A stretch of DNA of 64,000 bases from positions 4,178,501-4,242,500 of the forward strand of contig NZ_CP060092.1 in NCBI RefSeq assembly GCF_014217335.1, given 5' to 3'. The DNA is from Teredinibacter purpureus. Lineage in GTDB: Bacteria; Pseudomonadota; Gammaproteobacteria; Pseudomonadales; Cellvibrionaceae. The position numbers and the translations under genes are program-made. Below the pieces are notes generated by a model. It was not told where the DNA came from. It searched no databases and worked only from the letters and a program-made list of their open reading frames with translations. Below, one piece after another: positions 1 through 10,600 of this stretch (the first letter of the stretch is position 1; each line of letters opens with the position of its first letter).

Positions 1-2922
1 TATTGGGTGAGCACTGGCAGTGGAATTTTATGGCTCGATATAGAACAACGCCGCTTTATCGAAGCTCCCCAGGCTATTGTTCAAGCACTACGACCCTCAA
101 AAGATTCCGAAGACAATTTTGTTCACGAGATGGCCGAAGACTCAAAAGGGAACCTTTGGTTTGCCCTTGAGGGCAATGGTCTTGTTCGTTTCAATACTCA
201 TACCAGCATAGTGACTCACTTTAAAGTAAACGCCGAAGACCCAACAAGCTTACCCGACAACAAGATTCGCGCACTGCTAGTCGATTCAAATGACAATCTA
301 TGGATAGGCTCTCTCGGCGGCGGCATCAGTCGCTTTAACACGTCAACAAGCCAATTTACGCACTTCAAACACAGCGGCAGTGAAAAAGCTGATACCGTTT
401 GGGAAATAATGGAAGACACCAATGGCATGCTATGGATTGGCGACGGCACAGGCATGCACATATATGACCCTAATACGGGTGATTTCGCGGACTACACCTA
501 CAGTGACGGTAACAACAGTGGGCCCGGTAATTTTGTGGCCCGCGACATGTTTCTGGACGATGCAGGCGGTATATGGGTGGGCTACTTCCCTAGCGGCGTC
601 GACGCTATCGATATGCAGGCGTCGCAATTTTTAAATTACAATCATAACCCGAGCGTGACGACCTCGTTGGCCGATGGCGGCGTACTCTCAACCCTCGAAG
701 CACCCAATGGTGATATCTGGGTTGGCTGTGGTTTTGGTCTTAGTTTGCTCGATCGCAAAACAGGTCAGTTCCAGCGATTCAGCCACGACCAAAGCGACCC
801 TACAAGCATTAGCGGTAGCACTGTACTCGACATGGCAATAGATAACACAGGCACGTTATGGATAGGCGCATGGGATCGAGGGCTAAACCGACACATTCCC
901 GGCACCAATCATTTCAAACACTACGTATACGACACCAATGACCCACACTCACTCTACGGTCGAGAACCGTGGAGCACACTAGTGGCTGCCGATGGCACTC
1001 TTTGGGTAAGCACAGAAAAAGGTATCAACCGTTACCGCCCCGAAACCGATGACTTTCAAAGACTGCTACCCTTTGATGACAACAACGTTATTTTAGATAG
1101 TGTGTATACACGTCACCTCTTCCAAGACCGAAACGGCATTATTTGGGTCGCGTCGTTTAACGGGCTTTATGCCTTAGATCCTAAAAAAAACGAGTTCATT
1201 CAACATTATCGTCACAACCCTAACGATGCCTCCACCGTCAGTTCAGACCAAATATTAACGGTATTTGAAGACCACGACGGCGATATTTGGGTTGGCACCA
1301 ACGGAAATGGCTTAAACCTTTTAGATCGAGAGCAAGGCACCTTTAAACGCTTTTCCGCAGAGGACGGACTGCCCAACCCTACGATTACCGGTATCACAGA
1401 AGACAATGATGGCGCACTTTGGTTAAGCACTTACCAAGGTTTAGCGCGATATAACAAAAAGAGCGCCAGCTTTTCAACCTTCGATAAGCGGGACGGCCCT
1501 ATCGGCAACCTCTACAACCGTAACTCACCCTCTAGATTACGCAGTGGAGAACTGGTATTTGGTAGTTCTCGCGGGCTAACCATCTTTAACCCAAAGCGTT
1601 TGCACCCAAACACGCACGTTCCGCCAGTGGTTATCACTGAGTTCTCCATCTTTAACAAAGCCGTATCGCCAGGAGATGGCGGCCCTCTGCAACAAGCCAT
1701 CACTCAAACCAAGAGTATTGAGCTTACTCATGAACAGTCTGTATTTTCATTCGAATTTGCCGCACTAAGCTTTCGCTCCCCCGAAGAAAACCAATACGCC
1801 TATCGCATGAACGGCTTTGAACGGAACTGGAATTTTGTCGGCAACCGACGCTCGGCTACCTATACCAACCTAGATCCCGGCGAGTATTTCTTTGAAGTAA
1901 AAGGCTCCAACAACAGTGCGGTATGGAGCCAATCGTCAACAGCTATTAAAGTCACGGTGGCGCCTCCCTTTTGGCGTTCACCGCTCGCTTATGTCCTATA
2001 CGGTTTCGCCTTCATTGGGGTAATCGCGCGTAGCTGGGCTGTACACAAAGCGAAATTGGCTGGCCAACGAAAAAGCCTAGAGCAAGAGCGTGCACTTACA
2101 AAACGACTCAAAGAAATTGACGTAATGAAAGACGAGATTAATCGAGAACTAGACAAAAAAGTCGCGGAAAGAACAGAGGAACTACGTCAAGAGCATGAGC
2201 GCCTCATTGCGACACAGGAAGAACTGCAAGGATTAAACGAAAAACTGGCAGGCGTCAGTGTAACGGATCAATTAACCGGCTTAAAAAATCGACGTTTTTT
2301 ACACCAGTCTATTGGCGAAGATACTGCCATCGTTACGCGACAATACGCTCACAACCCTAACCTCGACTCCCAAGATGACCTCACCTTTTTATTGCTCGAT
2401 CTCGATAAGTTTAAAAATGTTAACGATCGCTATGGCCACAGTGTGGGCGACGAAGTACTTGTTCAGCTCGCCAAAATTTTAACCCGTGTGCTAAGGGAAT
2501 CAGACTATATCGTGCGCTGGGGTGGCGAAGAGTTTGTTATCGTTATACGTTATCTTCCGCGCTCTCAGGTCGCCACAATTGTAGAGCGCCTTATTGCTGC
2601 GGTGAAGCATCACGCGTTTGTCATCAACGACGAGCTAACGCTTCATCAAACCTGCTCTATCGGCATAGCCGCATTTCCGTTCTTTACGAATGAGCCCAAA
2701 CTTACCCATTGGGAGCAAGTAGTGAATTTGGCCGACAAAGCGCTCTATTGCGCAAAAGCCTCCGGCCGAGATTGCTGGGTGTGGATAGAAAGTACCGACA
2801 ACACGCAAAACGCCGAACGTCTACTCACTAACATAGAGAATCAAGGCCTAAGCCGAGTTGTAGCGGACCAAAAGCTGATAATTAACAGCTCTCTCCCCAA
2901 AGACAAACTGGTCTGGCAATAG
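1..2922 (+). CDS. Two-component-regulator-propeller sensor diguanylate cyclase (5' end outside window)
   Basis: This is a membrane-anchored sensor that should make cyclic di-GMP. The N-terminal part (to about residue 540, counting from the GTG at 7) has repeated WVG/WIG-type beta-propeller blades typical of periplasmic sensor propellers. A Y_Y_Y immunoglobulin-like domain follows at about 570-650, then one membrane segment at about 660-680, a coiled coil at about 690-755 and a C-terminal GGDEF domain. The active site reads GGEEF at 839-843. Five residues before it is RESD, the RxxD inhibitory I-site, so the enzyme should be active and product-inhibited. The frame is open from base 1 with blade-like residues before the GTG at 7, so the real start lies upstream and the gene is partial. 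The signal it senses is unknown; oligosaccharide-linked hybrid sensors use the same propeller, but here the output is c-di-GMP. Confidence 0.9.
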   Translation, partial: YWVSTGSGILWLDIEQRRFIEAPQAIVQALRPSKDSEDNFVHEMAEDSKGNLWFALEGNGLVRFNTHTSIVTHFKVNAEDPTSLPDNKIRALLVDSNDNLWIGSLGGGISRFNTSTSQFTHFKHSGSEKADTVWEIMEDTNGMLWIGDGTGMHIYDPNTGDFADYTYSDGNNSGPGNFVARDMFLDDAGGIWVGYFPSGVDAIDMQASQFLNYNHNPSVTTSLADGGVLSTLEAPNGDIWVGCGFGLSLLDRKTGQFQRFSHDQSDPTSISGSTVLDMAIDNTGTLWIGAWDRGLNRHIPGTNHFKHYVYDTNDPHSLYGREPWSTLVAADGTLWVSTEKGINRYRPETDDFQRLLPFDDNNVILDSVYTRHLFQDRNGIIWVASFNGLYALDPKKNEFIQHYRHNPNDASTVSSDQILTVFEDHDGDIWVGTNGNGLNLLDREQGTFKRFSAEDGLPNPTITGITEDNDGALWLSTYQGLARYNKKSASFSTFDKRDGPIGNLYNRNSPSRLRSGELVFGSSRGLTIFNPKRLHPNTHVPPVVITEFSIFNKAVSPGDGGPLQQAITQTKSIELTHEQSVFSFEFAALSFRSPEENQYAYRMNGFERNWNFVGNRRSATYTNLDPGEYFFEVKGSNNSAVWSQSSTAIKVTVAPPFWRSPLAYVLYGFAFIGVIARSWAVHKAKLAGQRKSLEQERALTKRLKEIDVMKDEINRELDKKVAERTEELRQEHERLIATQEELQGLNEKLAGVSVTDQLTGLKNRRFLHQSIGEDTAIVTRQYAHNPNLDSQDDLTFLLLDLDKFKNVNDRYGHSVGDEVLVQLAKILTRVLRESDYIVRWGGEEFVIVIRYLPRSQVATIVERLIAAVKHHAFVINDELTLHQTCSIGIAAFPFFTNEPKLTHWEQVVNLADKALYCAKASGRDCWVWIESTDNTQNAERLLTNIENQGLSRVVADQKLIINSSLPKDKLVWQ

Positions 2923-2938
2923 CCTTGCCTTCTTGCGG

Positions 2939-3643
2939 TTATGGCTGACGCTCTATAAGTGAATGAATCCAACAACCTGCTTTGCGCGCAGCTTCGAGGA
3001 TAAGATCTTGTTGCGATCGACCGCTGCGTTTGAGCGGTTTAAAATCATGGTCGCCCGTATCCAGCCAGTTAAGCGTTACGGAATCACTCAGGGAATAAGT
3101 CAACACCTCAGAGGGCTTACCGAACGGGTCCCGAGTGCCCTGAAATATACTCAGCGGTAACGCTAAAGACTTTAAGTGCCCCACTCGCGTTTTTTCGAGT
3201 TTTGCCGGAGGATGAAACGGATAACCAAAGCACACTGCCGCGCAAATTCTTGGCGTGACCGCAGTCAATACACCCCCCTCATTTGCCGCCACTAAGCTCG
3301 CGGTGCGCCCGCCCATAGACTTGCCGGACAACACTAACGGCAATGTCGTATGCTCCTGCGCGCAATCTAAAAGCTGCTGCCAAAACTGTAAGAGCTTTGG
3401 CATGGGGCTTGGAGGCGATTTTTTCCCCGTTGTGCGCCTTTGTTGCATATACGGAAACTCAAAACGCACAACATCAAAACCCTGCTCCGCTATGGCCAAG
3501 GCCATCAACGACATAAAGTCTGAATCCATAGGGGCGCCGGCCCCATGAGCCAAAAGGAATGCTGCCTTCGCCGGAACGATACTCGCCGTAAGTAAAATGG
3601 GGATATCGCCCCACAATGTGGGCACAGTTGTCGCTGGGGGCAT
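2939..3643 (-). CDS. Alpha/beta hydrolase, KANL3/Tex30-like family
   Basis: This is a small cytoplasmic alpha/beta hydrolase of 234 residues. It has the nucleophile elbow GKSMGGR with Ser as the expected nucleophile, an Asp in QGTRDPFGK and a His in TGDHDFKPL, so a complete Ser-Asp-His triad is visible. The early HGAGAPMDSDFM stretch is typical of the KANL3/Tex30-type bacterial hydrolases. The ATG at 3643 has GAGG about 5 bases upstream. The substrate is unknown. Its neighbour is yheU, and in enterobacteria yheU also follows an alpha/beta hydrolase gene (yheT), although this protein is not clearly YheT. Confidence 0.85.
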   Translation of the reverse strand: MPPATTVPTLWGDIPILLTASIVPAKAAFLLAHGAGAPMDSDFMSLMALAIAEQGFDVVRFEFPYMQQRRTTGKKSPPSPMPKLLQFWQQLLDCAQEHTTLPLVLSGKSMGGRTASLVAANEGGVLTAVTPRICAAVCFGYPFHPPAKLEKTRVGHLKSLALPLSIFQGTRDPFGKPSEVLTYSLSDSVTLNWLDTGDHDFKPLKRSGRSQQDLILEAARKAGCWIHSLIERQP

Positions 3644-3717
3644 GTCGCCTCGTTAAATTTTACAGGTAAGTGAAGATACGAGAGATATTCCTCGCCCAAA
3701 AATGAAGGGTTTAATCG

Positions 3718-3957
3718 CTAGCTGTCAGCTGAATTATCTTCAGCTTGAATATCCTGTGGCAACAACACATTCACAGAGTCAGAGACGTCATCATATGAAA
3801 TAATGACCTCGCCTTTATAAACTAATGGCAATAATTCGGCGACTTTATCTTCCAGCGACAGTTCTCTTTCGCCATAATCTGTACCCTCTCGGGTAATATA
3901 GGATTCAAGTAAATTTTTCAGTACTTCTTCTGTAAGCTTTTCTGGCGGGATGATCAT
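3718..3957 (-). CDS. yheU: YheU family protein (UPF0270)
   Basis: This 79-residue protein matches the YheU/UPF0270 pattern: an N-terminal MIIPPEKL, then a REGTDYGERE core followed by LEDKVAEL. The function of the family is not established; it is a small, soluble, conserved gammaproteobacterial protein. The start ATG at 3957 has GAGG 7 bases upstream. The acidic C-terminal tail after about residue 68 is poorly conserved in the family. Confidence 0.85.
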   Translation of the reverse strand: MIIPPEKLTEEVLKNLLESYITREGTDYGERELSLEDKVAELLPLVYKGEVIISYDDVSDSVNVLLPQDIQAEDNSADS

Positions 3958-4075
3958 ACTATTACCTCAGGCGAGCCTACACTTTACCAAAGTTTACTCG
4001 CGATAAATGATATTAGCCGAAATTATGGCGCTTACATAACAAAAACCATTGCACCCAAAACCAGAGGTTAAAAAC

Positions 4076-4603
4076 ATGCTTAAAAACTTAATCGTGACAC
4101 TTATAAGCGATGATAAACCGGGCATTGTGGAATCTGTCGCGAGTGTCATAACCCAACATCATGGAAATTGGCTCGAAAGCCAGCTGGCTAAACTTGCGGG
4201 TAAATTTGCCGGCGTTGTGCGCATACAGGTAGACGCATCGAACGAAGCGGCTTTAGCTGCCGCACTTAACGAAATGTCCAACCAACGCATGACCGTGCTT
4301 GTCGATGAATGTAACGAAACAACAGCTTCTGCCGACACGAATCAAACACTTCATTTTCACGCAACAGGCCCCGATAGGCCCGGCATTGTCAAAGAAATTT
4401 CGAGCGCATTGGCTCTCTACCAAATAAACCTCGAAAAACTCGACACTCGCCTTTCAAGCATGCCCTACAGTGGAGACCCTCTGTTTGAAGCCGAAGGTAT
4501 TATGGCCGTACCCACCTCGCTGAACCGAAGCGATTTGACTGAAAAGCTCGATGACATTGCCGATGAGCTTGCCATGGATATTGTGCTTGAAGAGACTCGC
4601 TAG
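4076..4603 (+). CDS. gcvR: Glycine cleavage system transcriptional repressor-like protein, double ACT domain
   Basis: This is a protein of about 175 residues with two tandem ACT domains. Each opens with the ACT signature (SDDKPGIVESVA near the N-terminus and GPDRPGIVKEIS in the second half). In E. coli GcvR binds GcvA and represses the glycine cleavage operon in response to glycine, and the length and two-ACT layout fit that family. The ATG at 4076 is chosen over the in-frame TTG at 4049 because AGAGG lies 8 bases upstream and the protein then begins with the hydrophobic first ACT strand. The gcv operon is not in the window, so the regulatory target is inferred from the family. Confidence 0.85.
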   Translation: MLKNLIVTLISDDKPGIVESVASVITQHHGNWLESQLAKLAGKFAGVVRIQVDASNEAALAAALNEMSNQRMTVLVDECNETTASADTNQTLHFHATGPDRPGIVKEISSALALYQINLEKLDTRLSSMPYSGDPLFEAEGIMAVPTSLNRSDLTEKLDDIADELAMDIVLEETR

Positions 4604-4615
4604 CCTTTCTTAGCG

Positions 4616-5005
4616 CTATCGATCAAGACGTTCAATTTCTATATTGATCGCCTTGGTCGAGATCTGCACTTCATACAGCGAACATAGCAATGACACTGTC
4701 AGCATCACCAAGCTTGTACCGAATAGAATCTTACCCAGCATTATCCAATGTAAGAACAACGCAAACATCGATAAAGTACAAAGAAGAAAAGACACCACAC
4801 CAAATACCTGCATAGCCCGAATGATCTGTAATCGAGTTCTTAAGCTTGCAATCTGCCTACGCGTGAGGTCCTCGGCATCGGCTGCATCGAGCTTACTTAA
4901 CTGCCGAATAACAGACGTCAATGTGACGAATCGATTGGTATACGCCAACAGCAATAAAGAAATAGCCGGGAATAACAGGCTAGGTGTTGTAATGGTCATT
5001 TCCAT
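4616..5005 (-). CDS. DUF2721 family membrane protein
   Basis: This 129-residue protein fits DUF2721. It has an N-terminal hydrophobic segment (about residues 9-27), then a charged stretch containing RRQIASLRTRLQIIR, then two hydrophobic segments close together (about 68-88 and 92-113), and a short charged tail. The function is unknown. It is convergent with gcvR, whose stop lies 12 bases away, and divergent from gspA. Confidence 0.8.
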   Translation of the reverse strand: MEMTITTPSLLFPAISLLLLAYTNRFVTLTSVIRQLSKLDAADAEDLTRRQIASLRTRLQIIRAMQVFGVVSFLLCTLSMFALFLHWIMLGKILFGTSLVMLTVSLLCSLYEVQISTKAINIEIERLDR

Positions 5006-5133
5006 AGATAACGCTCAGTTTAAATACCCTAATTTAATCGGTATTGAAGCCCCATTTTTGATAAATAGGCGCTCATGCTAAAACACGCTATTATAGGCGC
5101 GTCCGCGTAATCATACTCAGAATAATATTAGCG

Positions 5134-6729
5134 ATGTATCACAACTATTTTGGCCTAACAGAACAAGCATTCTCCATTGCCGTTAACCCGCGCTATTTGT
5201 ATATGAGCCAGCAACACAAAGAAGCGCTGGCCCATCTGCTTTACGGTGTAAAGGGGGGCGGCTTTGTCTTGCTATCAGGAGAAGTGGGCACCGGTAAAAC
5301 CACTATCATTAAATGCCTGCTAGAGCAGCTCCCAAACAATACCGATATCGCGATTGTACTGAACCCTATGGCAGACGTAACCGATATGCTTTGCACTATT
5401 TGTGAAGAACTCGGGGCAGCGTACGACAAAACAAAGATTACCGTTAAAGACCTCACTGATTCTTTACATAAGTATCTGATCGATAATCATACAAACGGTC
5501 ACAATACCGTTTTGTTAATTGATGAGGCACAACTACTTTCGGCCGAAGCGCTAGAGCAAATTCGCCTACTGACGAACCTCGAAACAACCACACAAAAACT
5601 GCTACAGATTATTTTAGTGGGGCAGCCAGAAATAAACGAATTGCTGGCCCAGCCACGCTTACGGCAGTTGTCGCAACGAATTACTGCACGCTTTCATTTA
5701 GTGCCGCTTACGTTAGCCGAAACACAAGCCTACATTCAGCACAGATTAAAAGTGGCCGGCATGCCTCCAGGGCGATCCCCCTACCCGACAGCTATTGTGC
5801 GCAAAATCCACCGTTTTACGGGTGGTATTCCTAGGCTCATCAACATTCTATGTGAGCGCATGCTTATTGGTGCCTATGGCCACAATAAGCCCATTGTCGA
5901 TCGCGCCATATTCACGATTGCCCGCAATGAAGTTGCGGGCAGCTTGGAAAATGCGCCCTCCTATTCATGGCCCCTGTCCAGCCGAATCATGGCGGCTATT
6001 ATCGGCACCATAGTCGCCGTTCTTATTATCGCAATAGTATGGCAATCCAACCAAAACACACCCGCCGAACAGGCCAAATCACTCGCAAGTGTTACAGCCG
6101 AAACGGGAAGTGCACCCACTACCGATACACCTCACCCTTACCGCATCAACCATTACACTCACGCTCAATTTCAGTTACTCAGTTATCTCGGTCTCTCGCT
6201 AGAAACCGAGAGTCACCCTTGTTGGGCGTTAGCAGAACAGCATATTCAATGTAAAACAGATACCTTCGAGACATGGCAAGCCATTCGCGATCTAAACCGC
6301 CCTGTGGTTCTCGTACTCACTACGCCCGAACGATTTACTTCACATGCTGTAGTCACTGGTTTAAACCTTACCTCGGCTGAACTTCTCACCCTTCAAAATA
6401 AAAAGGTTCAAGTTTCACTGGCCGAACTAGGCCCGCTATGGAACGGTAAAATTTTCTATGCCTGGCATCGCCCAAAGAACTTCACAGAGCCCCTTATTCT
6501 GGGCCAGCGTAATGAGGCTGTACGCTGGCTGGCTGAACAGTTTGCGCTACTGGACCAGCGCCAAGAACCACTCACCAATAATTATTTTAATCGTGTGCTA
6601 CAGCAACGCGTCAAAATTTTTCAACGCAACCAAGGCCTTAGGGACGACGGAATTGTGGGTGAACAAACTCTAATGAAAGTAAACGAAGCGTTGGGTATTG
6701 ATAAGACCCTGTCGTTACTGCAGGACTAA
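5134..6729 (+). CDS. gspA: GspA/ExeA-type AAA ATPase with peptidoglycan-binding C-terminus
   Basis: GspA (ExeA) works with GspB to place the type II secretion secretin in the outer membrane by remodelling peptidoglycan. The N-terminal cytoplasmic AAA domain has Walker A GEVGTGKTT at 49-57 and Walker B VLLIDEAQ at 126-133. A single membrane segment spans about 285-304. The periplasmic part has a C39-like, probably non-catalytic domain (about 345-445, ending in an FYAWHRP segment) and a PG_binding_1 domain (about 480-520) with the VKIFQRNQGLRDDGIVG signature. The length of 531 is normal for the family. It lies 18 bases before gspB, so the two form an operon. The periplasmic peptidoglycan-binding part separates it from its paralogue MshM at 19184-20053, which has only the ATPase domain. 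Confidence 0.93.
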   Translation: MYHNYFGLTEQAFSIAVNPRYLYMSQQHKEALAHLLYGVKGGGFVLLSGEVGTGKTTIIKCLLEQLPNNTDIAIVLNPMADVTDMLCTICEELGAAYDKTKITVKDLTDSLHKYLIDNHTNGHNTVLLIDEAQLLSAEALEQIRLLTNLETTTQKLLQIILVGQPEINELLAQPRLRQLSQRITARFHLVPLTLAETQAYIQHRLKVAGMPPGRSPYPTAIVRKIHRFTGGIPRLINILCERMLIGAYGHNKPIVDRAIFTIARNEVAGSLENAPSYSWPLSSRIMAAIIGTIVAVLIIAIVWQSNQNTPAEQAKSLASVTAETGSAPTTDTPHPYRINHYTHAQFQLLSYLGLSLETESHPCWALAEQHIQCKTDTFETWQAIRDLNRPVVLVLTTPERFTSHAVVTGLNLTSAELLTLQNKKVQVSLAELGPLWNGKIFYAWHRPKNFTEPLILGQRNEAVRWLAEQFALLDQRQEPLTNNYFNRVLQQRVKIFQRNQGLRDDGIVGEQTLMKVNEALGIDKTLSLLQD

Positions 6730-6747
6730 CCCGATAACAGGTACACC

Positions 6748-7557
6748 ATGTCATTAATACTCGATGCGCTCAATAAGGCAGACCAAGAAAGACGGAAACA
6801 TGATGATCCGCCAGGGCTCGGCAGTCATCATGATGATGATTTTCCCACGCCCAAGCATAATCGCTTTACGTTCGGTATCGCAGTTGCGTGCATAGGCATA
6901 GCGATTGCGTTTGCTGCGGCTTACTGGCTGTGGCCCACGAAAAGCACCTCCAACATCGCTCCCCTAAACAACGGTGAATCTGACAATACGGTTCAACAAT
7001 CGGCAGCGACCCCAACGCTAGAAGCAGCCTCTATACCGGTTACGCATACTGCTGCAATACCGGTTCCAGCAGGCTCTCACCTCCCGCAAGCCCCAGACAG
7101 CAATACGAATGATGTGGAAGCACTTTACCAGCGAAGTGAAACCCCGCTGCCAACAGATGCATCGCTCGCAAGCACAGTACCTGACAACAGCAGCCCGCCA
7201 CCAGTCGTAGCGCTATCGACAAAACCTGCCGAAGTACCCGTCAACCCGATACCTACCCCGAGCCCGACGGTAGAACCGGAGCCACGACACCCAACACTGG
7301 CCGATTTCGCCTCAGTAGGTAACATCCGTAGCCTTTCATGGACGATTCAAGAAAAAATTCCGTCATTGAATTACAGCGATCATCGTTATATGCCTAACGA
7401 GAAAGGGTTTATTGTGATTAATGGCCAGAAAGTAAGAAAAGGTGGCCTAATAGAAAAAGGTTTACTGCTAGAAAGCGTTCTACAAGATGGTGCGCTGATG
7501 AAGTTTGAAGGTAAAATATTTAAGATTCCAGCCCTTAATAGCTGGGTGAATATGTGA
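6748..7557 (+). CDS. gspB: General secretion pathway protein B
   Basis: This 269-residue protein is the GspB partner of GspA. It starts with the conserved MSLILDALNKADQER stretch and has one membrane segment at about 41-63. A long Pro/Thr/Ser-rich periplasmic linker (about 70-185) leads to a C-terminal T2SSB domain (about 200-269) with the NGQKVRKGGLIEKG segment. It is co-transcribed with gspA. The rest of the type II secretion operon is not in the window, as is common for gspAB. Confidence 0.92.
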   Translation: MSLILDALNKADQERRKHDDPPGLGSHHDDDFPTPKHNRFTFGIAVACIGIAIAFAAAYWLWPTKSTSNIAPLNNGESDNTVQQSAATPTLEAASIPVTHTAAIPVPAGSHLPQAPDSNTNDVEALYQRSETPLPTDASLASTVPDNSSPPPVVALSTKPAEVPVNPIPTPSPTVEPEPRHPTLADFASVGNIRSLSWTIQEKIPSLNYSDHRYMPNEKGFIVINGQKVRKGGLIEKGLLLESVLQDGALMKFEGKIFKIPALNSWVNM

Positions 7558-7562
7558 TTGTT

Positions 7563-7590
7563 ACGGGAGGGTATTTTTCATACCCTCCGT
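7563..7590. terminator. Hairpin between converging gspB and mshQ
   Basis: ACGGGAGGGTAT pairs with ATACCCTCCGT across a five-base TTTTC loop, with one bulged base. It lies just after the gspB stop and 22 bases beyond the mshQ stop on the other strand, so it can serve both converging transcripts. There is no long U run on either side, so termination strength is uncertain. Confidence 0.5.
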
Positions 7591-7611
7591 ATTGATGTCC
7601 ATTTAAACGAC

Positions 7612-10600
7612 TTAGTTTAAAACTTCTTGCCAATAGATAATTCTATCGTGTCCACGATAACTCCCGAAACTGAACGTTGCTGTAGGCAATACTGTATCCG
7701 TAAAATCACCGTCATCATTCCAATCAAAACGCAGCCACGGGTAATTCGTTAAATCTATATCGACTTGAAAACTACCCGTATTACCAGCACCAGGCGCAGA
7801 AAAAAATTGGCCAGCATCGCCACCCGAAAAAAATACACTACCTCCACTGATCAGATCATAATTACCGGTTGTGGTGCCACCCCCCACTGTCACAACTCGA
7901 TTACTCAAGGTATCTAGAGAGCCATCAGGGTAATTAATATCGGCCAGTAAAATACTCGTACACGCATCGTCCGTATTGTGTTCCCATGAAACACCGTTCC
8001 AATAATCGGTAACAAAAACCACGGGTAAATTAGCGGTTTCCGGCCCAAACGAATCTTCTAACCTAAGCCTACCAAACACAACACTTGTTTGGCCCATAAG
8101 AAAATGGTCGTTGGCTGTATCATTATCCGCATCAAGATCGAAATCAGCACTGATAAAACCGACGGCATCGGCATCACTCATATCTACACCGAGGTTCAGT
8201 AACGAATAAGGGCCGTCAGGCGCGCTGGTTCGGAACAAAGTTAAGGTTGCATCCACATCGGCTTCACCATTTGTCCATACAACGTCGGTAAAGCCACTTA
8301 AGCGAGACGATAAAGGCGTCGATAAGACAACGTCTATTGCGCCATAATCCACGCTTCCACCGCCCCCATCAGGGTTCCAACGAGCAAAATCACCGGTATA
8401 GTTTTGCGTACGCTGCGCTGCAGGCAATTGTGCATTAAACGCTTGCAGAGAGTATTCCGCTAAAAACGGCTCACCCATGTAGCTGTAGCCCCCTAGGTTG
8501 CACGAAGGAGTAATAGCGTCGAGAACAAAAGTGAAGTATGCCGGAGTAAATCGACCTACGTGCCCGGAACGGCCCTGAATACGATCCGTGTAAGCCGCGC
8601 CTGCGCCCAAGTAATCACCATCCAAACTTACTGCCTCAATTTCAATAATGCCCACCTCGGCATAGTAAAGGGTACTCGTACTTCCAACGCCCAACGAAAA
8701 GTTAGCAAGCTGCCGTCCATCGGCCGGAGGCGTGGCGCTGGTTTCTAACCCAGTATCATTACCCGCAACCGGTAGTAATAAACGAGACGTAAGTTGCACA
8801 CCTTCACCCGGCACTTCGAGCCCAACACTCGCGATAGCGGCGTTATTAGCTAGGTTTGCATTATTATTAGGGTTCGTATCATTGTGACCATCCGCAATAC
8901 CATCATCATTCGCGTCGTCGGCCAAACTCCACGCCACAGCCCTTACCGTTGCAGAAAAATCATCGCCCGCTGTAGCTAATACTCCACCAGTTGCCCCCGT
9001 CGCAGCCGGGTTGCCTGTAACTTGGAGATCAAAAGCAAAGGGACGAGCCACAAATGTGCTGCTCCCTCCCACAATAGGTTGATCAGAATAACTTAAACTA
9101 TCGTCTTGAAAACTAAGTGCATACCGCCCCACATCCGTCGTTTGCAAACTAAAACTCGCTATACCAGACACAAAGGGGAGCGTTAAATTAGGGGCAGCAG
9201 GCGCGACACTCGCCAGCGCTTGAGTCTCTGTTGCACTAATGACCGATGGCGCCGCACCTGCGGGATCCGTTGCCGTGCGACTAACCCACGCTTTAACATC
9301 CGCTACTTGGTAATCAGATGCGATAGCGCATTCTCCTGTATCGGGATCCTCTCTTAACATTTCAATCATGAATTCATGATTGCGTCCAACGACCACATCG
9401 TCCAACAAGCTATCGACAAATCGCACACGAAAAGCATTCTCACTAAAGACAATATCTGCCGAGACAGTAATAACACCGGCATCACTATCTTCTATGGACA
9501 GGCTTAACGTCTCCGCATGCGAATTCTCAAGGCTCAGCACAATACTGCCTTGATCTAGTTCAGCTACTTCAAATTGATATTCTGCAACCCCAGAATCTAA
9601 CGCGCCTGTAGTTAATACCCCCTGAGCATCACTCGCATTTGCAGTCTTACTCCAGGTTCCGTTTGAGGTCGATGTTGTAATGTCTATGGTGCCGGTATAA
9701 TCGAGTAACGTAGTGTTACTGCTATCTTCTGCTGTAATCGTTATTTCGGCCGGTACACAGGTACTCGCCGAACCAGAGCCAATGTCTATAACAAAATGAT
9801 CGACAGGGTTTAACGCACAGGGATGGGTTTCATCCATAACGTCTCCGACTTGATCCAATGTTAGCGGGCCCTCGTATATCCTTACTTCATCAATTAAACC
9901 GTTGAATCGCCGAGTCTCGAACCCTAAGTCCATCCCGATAAGTACGGGATCATCATTCAGCGTAATAGCCGGCGTGGAAACAACACCCGAACCTTCAACA
10001 TCCCCGTCGATATAAATCGTTTGTATGCCCGACTCATAGGTGATCGCGATGTGATGCCACTCGCCAATAGGCACCGAAGCGGTCGTTGTAATCTCGCGGT
10101 CCCCACCTCCCCACCACCAATTAATTTGGCCTGCGCCATTGATATGGAATTCGAAATTCTCATCTTTCGACACGATCGTCGCCAGATCAGACGTCGCCCA
10201 TTCGCTGGGGTTAATCCATGCGGTAACCGAAAATTCTTCAAGATCTAGCGCCGAACCCGGGCCAGGATCATCTATACGAACATAGCCATCATTTGTTGAA
10301 CTAAAACTACCGTAGCCGCAGGTACCGGGATTGCTGGAATTTACAGGTGAGCTATATTCCGTTGAAGGAACCGCTCCTCCTACACTAACGCCAATACCGT
10401 GAAATTCGTTTCCCGAGCTATCAAGCACTTCACTCCCGTTTCCTAACCATTCCGACTCATCAAAACGCCATTCGGCAAGCAATGCAGGAGGAGCTGGAGG
10501 GGTTACAGTACAGAAGCTGTCGTACTCAGTATTGGCAACGGCCGAAGAATCAAATACCACCGTCGAAGCTGACCCTAAATTAATATCGTCAATCGCGGTA

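Noticed and set aside
5134..7557. Second MSHA-type ATPase pair
   Set aside because: GspA resembles MshM in its ATPase domain, but its membrane and peptidoglycan-binding parts and the following GspB assign it to type II secretion.
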